Source of the DNA: Acidobacteriota bacterium | GTDB taxonomy: Bacteria; Acidobacteriota; Terriglobia; Terriglobales; Acidobacteriaceae | Assembly: GCA_021810175.1 (NCBI GenBank) | Contig: JAJZJJ010000014.1 | Coordinates: 1 to 15,423 of the forward strand | Direction of reading: 5' to 3' | DNA: 15,423 nt | Shown: positions 1 to 6,369 of the stretch, one piece after another | Position numbering within the stretch: position 1 is the first letter of the stretch | How the letters are laid out: the number at the start of each line of letters is the position of its first letter | Notes under the pieces: model-generated | The model's database searches: none | What the model saw: the letters and a program-made list of their open reading frames with translations, nothing else | Told to the model about the DNA's origin: nothing | Program-made: the position numbers and the translations under genes

Positions 1-1
1 C

Positions 2-1825
2 ACCATGGACACGAAAGCTCCTTTCGTCGGTGCCCATAGTCCGCGCATCGCACTGAACGCTTCCACTCCGCACGGTATTCAGCAGACGGGCCTCTCCCTG
101 GTGAAGGGCAAGCGGTACATCGGCCACATCTGGCTTCGGGGAACGCCCGGCAGCACGGTGAAGGTCGCGCTGGTCTGGGGCTCCGCCGCCGGCGAGCGCG
201 AGACCGCTGACTTCCATCTGGCGGCCGATGCTTATAAGAGTTTCCCGTTCCATTTCACCGCCGGCGCAGACACCAGCAAAGCAACCTTTGCCATCACCGG
301 TACGGGGATGGGGGATTTCCATGTGGGCACAGCCTCGATGATGCCGGCCGATAACATCGACGGCTTTCGTCCGGATACCATTGCCCTGCTGCGCCAGCTG
401 CACTCCGGCTTCTGGAGACTGCCTGGCGGCAATTTCCTGTCCGACTGGAGCTGGTACGACGGGATCGGTCCCCGCGACAAGCGTCCGCCCACATTCGACT
501 ATGCGTGGAATGCGATGCAGTCCAACGACGTGGGTCTGGATGAGTTTATGACGCTGTGCAAGCTGATCGGCGTTGAACCCTACATTACCGTCAATGCCGG
601 TTTTGGCGATGCGCATTCGGCAGCCGAGGAGGTGGAGTACATGAATGGCTCCATCCACACGCGGCTGGGAGCGGAACGCGCGCGCAACGGCCATCCGGCA
701 CCGTACGACGTGAAGTACTGGGACATCGGCAACGAACCCTATGGATCGTGGCAGCTCGGCCGTACGGACCTGAAGTATTACGTCCTCAAGCACAACGAAT
801 TTGCCGCGGCGATGCGCAAAGCCGATCCCTCCATCATTCTTCTGGCTTCCGGCAACATGCCCGAGCCGATGGATCTGACGGGCGAGATGCGCGCGAAGGA
901 CGTGGATAACATGCGCGCTGTCGAAGGCACGCCGGAAGACTGGACGGGCGGGGAAATCCAACACTGCTGGGGCAACTTCTCCGGTATCACCCAGCACTGG
1001 TATGCACAGGCGGGCCAGCACTTCGACATCCAGAAGGCGAAGCATCTGCCACTCAACGCTCCGACCGCCGACGGCTATGTGAAGGTGCACCAGACGACGC
1101 TGCAATACGCGCGTTACCCAGCCAACATCGTCCACCTGCAGGCTCAGGCGTGGCATCGGTACGAGCAGCGTTTTCCGGAGATGAAGAAGAAGCACATCTT
1201 CCTTTCGATCGACGAATACGCGTACTTCGGCGGGAGTTTTATCGCGGGCCCGGATCTCAAGCTTGCCCTGGCCTACGGCATGATCCTGAACGAAATGCTT
1301 CGCCACACGTCTTTCCTGCGGATGTCGGCGCACACCATGGGAGTCTCGACAATGGACTACACTCCCACGGCAGCCGTCTTCAACACCACGGGACTCGTGT
1401 ACAAGCTCTACGGCGATCACATCGTTCCCGGATCGATACCGGTCGCGATCTCCGGCAACTCGCCGCAGCCGGCGCCCCAGTATCCAGTTGGAGGCGATCA
1501 GCCAAAGACCAACTCCGGCAGTCCGACGTATCCGCTGGATATGTTTGCGGCGCTGACGCCGGACCGCAAGTTCCTGAACATCGCGGTTGTGAACGCGACC
1601 GGTAAGGAACAGCAGTTCAACCTGAATGTTGCGGGGATGCGGGTCGACGGGCCTTCAACGCTGTGGCAACTCACGGGGAAGGATCTGCAGTCCGCCGATC
1701 GTGTCGGGCAGGCGCCGCAGGTGACAATCCACCAGATCGCAATCGGCAACGATCCGCATACCATCTCGGTGGCTCCGATCAGCGTCGATATCTATCGGTT
1801 CCCGGTGACGCAAACGGCACAGTAA
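2..1825 (+). CDS. GH51-type alpha-L-arabinofuranosidase, 5' end outside window
   Basis: This is a glycoside hydrolase that would release terminal alpha-L-arabinofuranosyl groups from arabinoxylan or arabinan. Numbering from the Met codon at base 5, residues about 10-115 form a beta-sandwich, carbohydrate-binding-like domain, followed by a (beta/alpha)8 catalytic domain and a C-terminal beta domain (about 510-606). The GH51/clan-A pair is visible: acid/base E244 in WDIGNEP and nucleophile E404 in SIDEYAYF. The RLPGGNF segment near 138-144 is also typical of the family. The reading frame is open to the left edge, there is no signal peptide, and the N-terminal domain appears to start in mid-fold. 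The Met at base 5 is therefore probably internal and the true start lies upstream. The family assignment is secure; the exact substrate is inferred. The two genes that follow encode esterases that would act on the same polysaccharides. Confidence 0.87.
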   Translation, partial: TMDTKAPFVGAHSPRIALNASTPHGIQQTGLSLVKGKRYIGHIWLRGTPGSTVKVALVWGSAAGERETADFHLAADAYKSFPFHFTAGADTSKATFAITGTGMGDFHVGTASMMPADNIDGFRPDTIALLRQLHSGFWRLPGGNFLSDWSWYDGIGPRDKRPPTFDYAWNAMQSNDVGLDEFMTLCKLIGVEPYITVNAGFGDAHSAAEEVEYMNGSIHTRLGAERARNGHPAPYDVKYWDIGNEPYGSWQLGRTDLKYYVLKHNEFAAAMRKADPSIILLASGNMPEPMDLTGEMRAKDVDNMRAVEGTPEDWTGGEIQHCWGNFSGITQHWYAQAGQHFDIQKAKHLPLNAPTADGYVKVHQTTLQYARYPANIVHLQAQAWHRYEQRFPEMKKKHIFLSIDEYAYFGGSFIAGPDLKLALAYGMILNEMLRHTSFLRMSAHTMGVSTMDYTPTAAVFNTTGLVYKLYGDHIVPGSIPVAISGNSPQPAPQYPVGGDQPKTNSGSPTYPLDMFAALTPDRKFLNIAVVNATGKEQQFNLNVAGMRVDGPSTLWQLTGKDLQSADRVGQAPQVTIHQIAIGNDPHTISVAPISVDIYRFPVTQTAQ

Positions 1826-1828
1826 ACA

Positions 1829-1867
1829 GGGAGAGCCTGCGGCCGGTCACCCGGCTGTAGGCTCCCC
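1829..1867 (+). terminator. Hairpin after arabinofuranosidase gene, possible terminator
   Basis: A stem-loop begins four bases after the stop codon. GGGAG plus GCCT (1829-1838) pairs with AGGCTCCC (1859-1866) with a small bulge, and an inner GCCGG (1842-1846) pairs with CCGGC (1851-1855) around a TCAC loop. No T-tract follows, so it is either a non-canonical terminator or an mRNA-stabilising 3' structure. Confidence 0.45.
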
Positions 1868-1880
1868 ATAGACCAAATCA

Positions 1881-1912
1881 GCCAGCGGCGTTTGCACTCC
1901 GACGCCGCTGGC
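1881..1912 (+). terminator. Perfect 11-bp hairpin between genes
   Basis: GCCAGCGGCGT (1881-1891) is the exact reverse complement of ACGCCGCTGGC (1902-1912), with a 10-base loop. It lies 14 bases after the previous hairpin and 61 bases before the next start codon. Only AATTGTCTG follows, so there is no U-tract. It could be the second half of a tandem terminator or a leader structure of the esterase gene. Confidence 0.5.
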
Positions 1913-1973
1913 AGCCAATTGTCTGCGTGACATTCTGACGCCGATCTTCCCCCGGGAGAAAGAAGGGATCGTT

Positions 1974-3524
1974 ATGCGGCAGTACCAATTCCTCATTCTG
2001 GCCGCCGCGGCCTCGTTCACTGCGCTGGCCGCCGGAGCGCAAACGGCGCAATCTTGCGCGGACCTCAAAAATCTGAAGCTGAGCGGCGTGGAGATTACCA
2101 GCGCGCTCGCCATGCAGGCCGGAGCGCCGGTTCCGGCATCGTTTCCGCGCTACACCGGAAGTCTGCCCGCGCACTGTCTTGTCCAGGGGGTCATCGACCC
2201 CCGCAAAGGAGTTGACGGCGTGGAATATGGGATCGGCTTTGCGGTCGCCCTCCCTCTGAAAAGCGCCTGGAACGGCGACATGATGATGCAGGGTGGCGGT
2301 GGCGGCGATGGAATACTGTTCTATCCCGCCGGGGCGTCCTACGCGGGGAAGAGGCCCGCGCTCAACCGTGGGTTTGCGGTGGTGAGCACGGACAGCGGGC
2401 ATAAGTCGAAGCACGGGATGTTCGACTTCTCCTTCATGAAGGATCAGCTCGCGTATCTGAATTTCGCCTACCGCGCCAATGCCGAGGTCGCCGCGGTAGC
2501 CAAGCGGATCGTCACCACCTACTACACGAAGCCCGCGGCGTATTCCTACTTCGTTGGCTGCTCCACAGGCGGACGTGAAGCGATGATTCTGTCGCAGCGC
2601 TATCCGACCGTCTTCAACGGCATCGTGGCGGGCGATCCGGCCATGCGTACGGGGCTTTCCAATCTGGCCATCGGTCAGTGGATTCCCGTGGCGTATAACC
2701 AGGCATCTCCGAAGAACGCCGCCGGCAAGCCGGAGATTTCGAAATTCCTCACCGATGCGCAGCGCAAGCTTTTTATGCAGGCACTGCTGAAGAAATGCGA
2801 TGCCCTCGACGGAATCGCGGACGGAATGATCTTCAACCCCATGGCCTGCCACTTCGATCCTTCGGTGCTGGCGTGCAAGCCGGGGCAAACCACCGGCTGC
2901 ATCGCGCCCAACAAGATCGCCGCGATCAAGAAGGCCTTCGCCGGCCCGAAAAACTCGTATGGCACGCAGGTCTATCCCGGGTTCCTGTATGACACCGGCA
3001 TTACCATGAAAGGCTTTGTGCCTGGCCTGCTCAACATGGGAGAGGGCGGCATCTTCGGCCCCTACACTACCGCGACAACGATCGACGTCGACAAGCTGGC
3101 GCTGCATGCGTCAGACCCGCTGGTTGAACCAGCCTCCACCAATCTCACCACTTTCTCTCAGGATGGCGGCAAGCTCATCTTCTTCCATGGCGACAGCGAT
3201 CCCTGGTTTTCGCCACTCGACACGCTTGGCTATTACAAATCGATGGCGGCGGCGAATGGCGGCCTGCAGCAGGTAGAAAACTGGAGCCGTCTATTTCTGG
3301 TGCCCGGCATGGCGCACTGCGGCGGCGGGCCTTCTCTCGACCAGTTCGATATGCTCACTGCCATCGTGAACTGGGTGCAGAAAGGCAAGGCGCCGACGGC
3401 GGTCATCGCAACCGGCCACGCGTTTCCGGGCCGGAGCCGCCCACTTTGCGCTTACCCAAAGCACGCTCAGTACCTGGGCCATGGAAACCCCCAGGACGCG
3501 AAGAATTTTAGCTGCCAGGATTAA
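1974..3524 (+). CDS. Tannase/feruloyl esterase family protein, secreted
   Basis: This is a serine esterase of the tannase family (feruloyl esterases, tannases, MHETase), likely to cleave hydroxycinnamate or gallate esters outside the cytoplasm. The protein is 516 aa. It has a Sec-type signal peptide (hydrophobic residues about 5-20, AGAQ cleavage region) and a mature part beginning with the family's early cysteine (SCADL). The nucleophile is S197 in GCSTGG, the acid D409 in HGDSDPWFSP and the histidine H448 in GMAHCGGG. C196 and C449 sit beside the Ser and His, giving the CS-D-HC arrangement whose disulfide ties the triad together in this family. DALDGIADG (276-284) matches the family's calcium-binding loop. 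The start is supported by AGAAGGGA (1961-1968) five bases upstream of the ATG. Ferulate on arabinose side chains is the natural guess given the arabinofuranosidase next door; other aromatic esters cannot be excluded. Confidence 0.88.
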   Translation: MRQYQFLILAAAASFTALAAGAQTAQSCADLKNLKLSGVEITSALAMQAGAPVPASFPRYTGSLPAHCLVQGVIDPRKGVDGVEYGIGFAVALPLKSAWNGDMMMQGGGGGDGILFYPAGASYAGKRPALNRGFAVVSTDSGHKSKHGMFDFSFMKDQLAYLNFAYRANAEVAAVAKRIVTTYYTKPAAYSYFVGCSTGGREAMILSQRYPTVFNGIVAGDPAMRTGLSNLAIGQWIPVAYNQASPKNAAGKPEISKFLTDAQRKLFMQALLKKCDALDGIADGMIFNPMACHFDPSVLACKPGQTTGCIAPNKIAAIKKAFAGPKNSYGTQVYPGFLYDTGITMKGFVPGLLNMGEGGIFGPYTTATTIDVDKLALHASDPLVEPASTNLTTFSQDGGKLIFFHGDSDPWFSPLDTLGYYKSMAAANGGLQQVENWSRLFLVPGMAHCGGGPSLDQFDMLTAIVNWVQKGKAPTAVIATGHAFPGRSRPLCAYPKHAQYLGHGNPQDAKNFSCQD

Positions 3525-3545
3525 CCCTTCCGGTACTACTCTGCC

Positions 3546-3569
3546 GGCGGCGCAGAACAGGGCGCCGCC
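3546..3569 (+). other. Intercistronic hairpin between the two esterase genes
   Basis: GGCGGCGC (3546-3553) pairs perfectly with GCGCCGCC (3562-3569) around an 8-base loop, in the 82-base gap between the tannase-family gene and the acetylesterase gene. There is no T-run. It may be a terminator remnant or a structure that sets the relative amounts of the two messages. Confidence 0.4.
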
Positions 3570-3591
3570 CTCTGATCCCTTGTCGAATCTC

Positions 3592-3597
3592 AGGAGG
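3592..3597 (+). promoter_or_regulatory. Ribosome binding site of the acetylesterase gene
   Basis: A perfect AGGAGG lies nine bases before the ATG at 3607. It decides against an upstream in-frame ATG at 3481, which would overlap the previous gene by 44 bases and would put a hydrophilic, unrelated peptide in front of the signal sequence. Confidence 0.8.
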
Positions 3598-3606
3598 CCC
3601 GACTCG

Positions 3607-5652
3607 ATGATTTCCAGACGCAAGCTTGTTATTTCCGCTGTGGTGAGCCTGCTGGCTATGCCGGGCTGCTGCTTATTCGCCCAAACTGCTCCGAAAACGA
3701 AGCAGGCAAAGACACCTTCCCTGGACAGCGCGATTTTTGGCGGCAGCACCGCCGCCCCCAAAACGCTCCCCTTCGTCAGCTCGATCTTCGGTGACGACAT
3801 GGTTCTTCAGCGCGGCAAGCCAGACACCATCTGGGGCTGGTCCAAACCGGGCGATACCGTGCATGTCCAGATCGCGGGCCACAGCGCGAGCGCGGTGGCG
3901 GCATCCGACCGCCGCTGGCAGGTAAAGATTCAGCCGCCGCCGACCGGTGGCCCATACACCATGAAAGTGACGGAGGGCGAGCAGACCGCGGAGTTCCACA
4001 ACGTGATGGTCGGCGATGTCTGGATCTGCGGGGGGCAGTCGAACATGGAGGTGCCGCTGCGTTTTTCGGATAACTCGGCGGCGGTGGTGAAGAAGGCGAA
4101 TTACCCCGACATTCGCTACTTCACCGTGGGCGAACATACCGCATACCATCCCACGTACACCATGCGAGGGTCGTGGAAGGTCATCACGCCCCAGACGGCG
4201 GACTGGGTTTCCGCAGTTGCGTTCTACTTCGGTCGCAAGCTTCACGAGGAGCTTCACGTTCCCATCGGGCTGGTAGTCGATTCGGTCGGCGGATCGGCCG
4301 GTGAAAGCTGGGCCAGCGCCGCCGCCCTGCGACCGCTGGGCGATTACGACGTGCCGCTGGCCACGATGGATCACCTGATCTCTCAGGGCTCTCCAGCCTA
4401 TGGCAACTACATCATGCCCTGGTACGACGAGTACGATATCGGGCTGAAGGGAAAATGGTTTGCTCCCGGTTACAACGACTCAAACTGGAAAGAGGTAAGC
4501 CTTCCCGGCGGGTTCGCAAGCCTCGGTCTGCCGACCACACCGGCTGTTGCCTGGTTCCGCAGGACGATTACGCTACCCAACCCGCTTCCCGCCGGGATGT
4601 CTCTCATGTTCCTGGGCGAGATCCAGCGCATGGATAGTGTCTGGGTCAACGGGCAGTATGTGGGCGGCAGCGCATGGGTGGAGAACCCGCGCGTCTATTT
4701 CCTGCGCCCCGGAGTGCTGAAACCGGGTAAAAACCTCATCGCGATCCGCATCTTCAAGACGAAACCGGATGGCGGCTTTCTCGATCCCCCGGCGGACTTC
4801 CACCTGATGCTGGGGAATCACAGCATCGTCCCGCTTGCTGGTCAGTGGAAGGGCAGGATCAGCGTGGATGCTCGTCCGCCGCATCCCATGCCTCTCCACT
4901 TCGCGAACTGGCCCGTGATGCCGGCGGTTCTTTACAACGGCATGCTGGAGCCGATTGCACCGCTCTCCATCAGCGGAGCCGTCTGGTATCAGGGTGAACA
5001 GAACTCGCCGCGCGGATACGAATACCGCCGGCTTCTTCCCGCGGTCATCGCCAACTGGCGCCGGCTCTTCGGCCAGGGCAATTTCCCGTTCTATATTGTG
5101 CAGTTGCCCGCCTTCGGTCCTCGCAGTACCACACCCACGGATGACGGATGGGCCGACATTCGCGAATCGCAGGCCATCGTGGCGAAAACCGTGCCGAATT
5201 CGTGCCTTGCCGTCATCATCGACACTGGCGACCCGAAGAGCCTCCACCCCGGTGACAAGAAGCCGGTGGGCGACCGGCTGGCCTATTGCGCGCTGGCCAA
5301 ACACTATGGGAAGCACGTGCCCTATTCCGGGCCCACGCTCGCGTCCGTCCAGCGGCTGTCCCACTCCATCCGGCTTCGCTTCGCGCACGCGAATGGCGGC
5401 CTGGTGGCCAAGGGCGGAAAGCTGGAAGGCTTCTCGATTGCCGGCAAGGACCAGAAATTTTACTGGGCCAACGCGACCATCCACGGCAACACCGTGGTTG
5501 TCTCGTCGCCTTCCGTGCCCCATCCTGTTCAGGTTCGCTACGACTGGCAGTCGGATCCTCAGGCGACGCTGTTCAATGGCGCGGGATTGCCGGCGGGCCC
5601 GTTCCGCACGGACCACTGGCCTGTGGTGACGCAGGGCGTCAGGCCGTACTGA
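3607..5652 (+). CDS. Sialate O-acetylesterase-type acetylesterase with inserted GH2-like domain
   Basis: This is an SGNH-fold (SASA family) carbohydrate acetylesterase of 681 aa that would remove O-acetyl groups from sugars. In a plant-polysaccharide setting the substrate is more likely acetylated xylan or pectin than sialic acid. An N-terminal signal (RRK, then hydrophobic 7-24, cleavage near FAQ) indicates export. Residues about 55-135 form an N-terminal beta domain. The nucleophile is S145 in GGQSNME, and the family block WYQGEQN lies at 460-466. The C-terminal block has D542 and H547 in DTGDPKSLHPGDK followed by VGDRLA. Between about 275 and 400 lies a beta-sandwich with the look of a glycoside hydrolase 2 sugar-binding domain (WFRRTITLP, GEIQRMDSVWVNGQYVGG). 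This insert splits the esterase fold and probably helps bind substrate; it is known in part of this family. Two adjacent Cys (21-22) follow a poor lipobox, so lipoprotein status is doubtful. Confidence 0.88.
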   Translation: MISRRKLVISAVVSLLAMPGCCLFAQTAPKTKQAKTPSLDSAIFGGSTAAPKTLPFVSSIFGDDMVLQRGKPDTIWGWSKPGDTVHVQIAGHSASAVAASDRRWQVKIQPPPTGGPYTMKVTEGEQTAEFHNVMVGDVWICGGQSNMEVPLRFSDNSAAVVKKANYPDIRYFTVGEHTAYHPTYTMRGSWKVITPQTADWVSAVAFYFGRKLHEELHVPIGLVVDSVGGSAGESWASAAALRPLGDYDVPLATMDHLISQGSPAYGNYIMPWYDEYDIGLKGKWFAPGYNDSNWKEVSLPGGFASLGLPTTPAVAWFRRTITLPNPLPAGMSLMFLGEIQRMDSVWVNGQYVGGSAWVENPRVYFLRPGVLKPGKNLIAIRIFKTKPDGGFLDPPADFHLMLGNHSIVPLAGQWKGRISVDARPPHPMPLHFANWPVMPAVLYNGMLEPIAPLSISGAVWYQGEQNSPRGYEYRRLLPAVIANWRRLFGQGNFPFYIVQLPAFGPRSTTPTDDGWADIRESQAIVAKTVPNSCLAVIIDTGDPKSLHPGDKKPVGDRLAYCALAKHYGKHVPYSGPTLASVQRLSHSIRLRFAHANGGLVAKGGKLEGFSIAGKDQKFYWANATIHGNTVVVSSPSVPHPVQVRYDWQSDPQATLFNGAGLPAGPFRTDHWPVVTQGVRPY

Positions 5653-5741
5653 CGCTGAATACTCTGAGATGGCTGTGGGGCCTGGCCTTTGGCTGTGCGG
5701 CGTCGGGGCCCATGCGGCCCTTGCGTGATCGAAATGGGTTG

Positions 5742-5770
5742 ACCCCACGCTCGCTTTAGCGAAGTGAGGT
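5742..5770 (+). terminator. Hairpin downstream of acetylesterase gene
   Basis: ACCCCAC (5742-5748) pairs with GTGAGGT (5764-5770) with one C-A mismatch, and an inner CGC/GCG pair (5752-5754 with 5759-5761) closes on a TTTA loop. GCAGTTTTGC follows. It lies 90 bases after the stop codon and ahead of the next transcription unit, as expected for a terminator. A dispersed palindromic repeat is the alternative. Confidence 0.4.
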
Positions 5771-5865
5771 GCAGTTTTGCGCCGGCTGCCTGGCGGACGG
5801 GAGCGAAAGGCACAGTTACCAGCGGCAGGTAAATTTTGGTCTGGGAGCAGGCGCGACTGCTCAAC

Positions 5866-5895
5866 TTGTGCCACACTATATTCGAACAATCTAAT
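5866..5895 (+). promoter_or_regulatory. Candidate promoter of the arsR-hyf operon
   Basis: TTGTGC (5866-5871) and TCTAAT (5890-5895), 18 bases apart, are a weak -35 and a good -10 of the sigma-70 type. Transcription would then begin about 5-7 bases after the -10, close to the ATG at 5907, giving a nearly leaderless message. This agrees with the absence of any Shine-Dalgarno sequence before that ATG. TATATT at 5877-5882 is a second possible -10 but has no recognisable -35. Confidence 0.35.
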
Positions 5896-5906
5896 ATTCC
5901 ATTGTT
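5885..5906 (+). promoter_or_regulatory. Palindromic operator, probable ArsR binding site
   Basis: AACAAT (5885-5890), AATATT (5893-5898) and ATTGTT (5901-5906) form one palindrome centred at 5895/5896, with 9 of 11 half-site positions matching. It is AT-rich in a GC-rich neighbourhood, overlaps the candidate -10 box and ends at the base before the regulator's start codon. ArsR-family dimers bind such AT-rich dyads and commonly repress their own promoter. Binding here is inferred. Confidence 0.65.
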
Positions 5907-6251
5907 ATGAACGACTCGCTACGCCGGTTCAAAGCCGGTATTTTCCAGGCTCTGGCGCATCCCACGCGGATCGCGATTCTGGAGCATTTGGCTGAAGGGG
6001 AATGCTCTGCGGGAGAGCTGATTGAGAAGCTCGGGATGGAGCAGGCCAATGTTTCGCAGCACCTGGGCGTGCTGCGTGCGCGGCAGATTGTGGTGAACCG
6101 CAAAGCCGGCAATCAGGTTTTCTATTCGGTGCGCGACCCCGTGATTCTGGAGATTCTCGCCCTAATGCGCCGCTATTTTCACCAGCACCTGAAGGAATCC
6201 ATGGAGATGCTGGAGCAGATGGAGGATCTACCCGTGGAGCAGAGCGGATGA
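5907..6251 (+). CDS. ArsR-family winged-helix transcriptional regulator
   Basis: This is a 114-aa DNA-binding regulator. Residues about 8-75 form the winged helix: the ALAHPTRIAILEHL opening, the GECSAGELIEKLG positioning helices, the recognition helix MEQANVSQHLGVLR (44-57) and the wing NRKAGNQVFYSV. A long C-terminal helix (about 77-106) would form the dimer interface. Metal-sensing members carry a CxC pair in the positioning region (ELCVCDL type); here there is a single Cys (C33), so metal sensing through that site is unlikely and the signal is unknown. No Shine-Dalgarno sequence precedes the ATG. The gene is followed in the same direction by the hyf-like genes with no second palindrome in between, so it most likely regulates itself and that operon. 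The family is certain; the effector is not. Confidence 0.9.
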   Translation: MNDSLRRFKAGIFQALAHPTRIAILEHLAEGECSAGELIEKLGMEQANVSQHLGVLRARQIVVNRKAGNQVFYSVRDPVILEILALMRRYFHQHLKESMEMLEQMEDLPVEQSG

Positions 6252-6369
6252 AGCACCTCGGCTCCACGCTGGTACTTCGCCCCAAAGAGCTTCCCGCTGC
6301 CGGTGACATCAGCAGGGGAAGAAGGGGCTCGATGGTTTGTCCGGTTTGATATCCCTGGATCTGAAGACG

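Noticed and set aside
1878..3107. 409-codon open frame on the - strand
   Set aside because: It lies opposite the tannase-family gene, whose catalytic motifs, signal peptide and ribosome site are clear. The antisense protein is Arg/His/Gly-rich with no family motif, typical of GC-rich shadow frames.
3481..3606. Upstream ATG that would extend the acetylesterase by 42 residues
   Set aside because: It overlaps the previous gene and would bury the signal peptide. AGGAGG nine bases before the ATG at 3607 gives a much better start.
4573..5889. 438-codon open frame on the - strand
   Set aside because: It is a mirror of the acetylesterase gene and runs through its conserved blocks; composition is Arg-rich and featureless, and it would also cover the arsR promoter.
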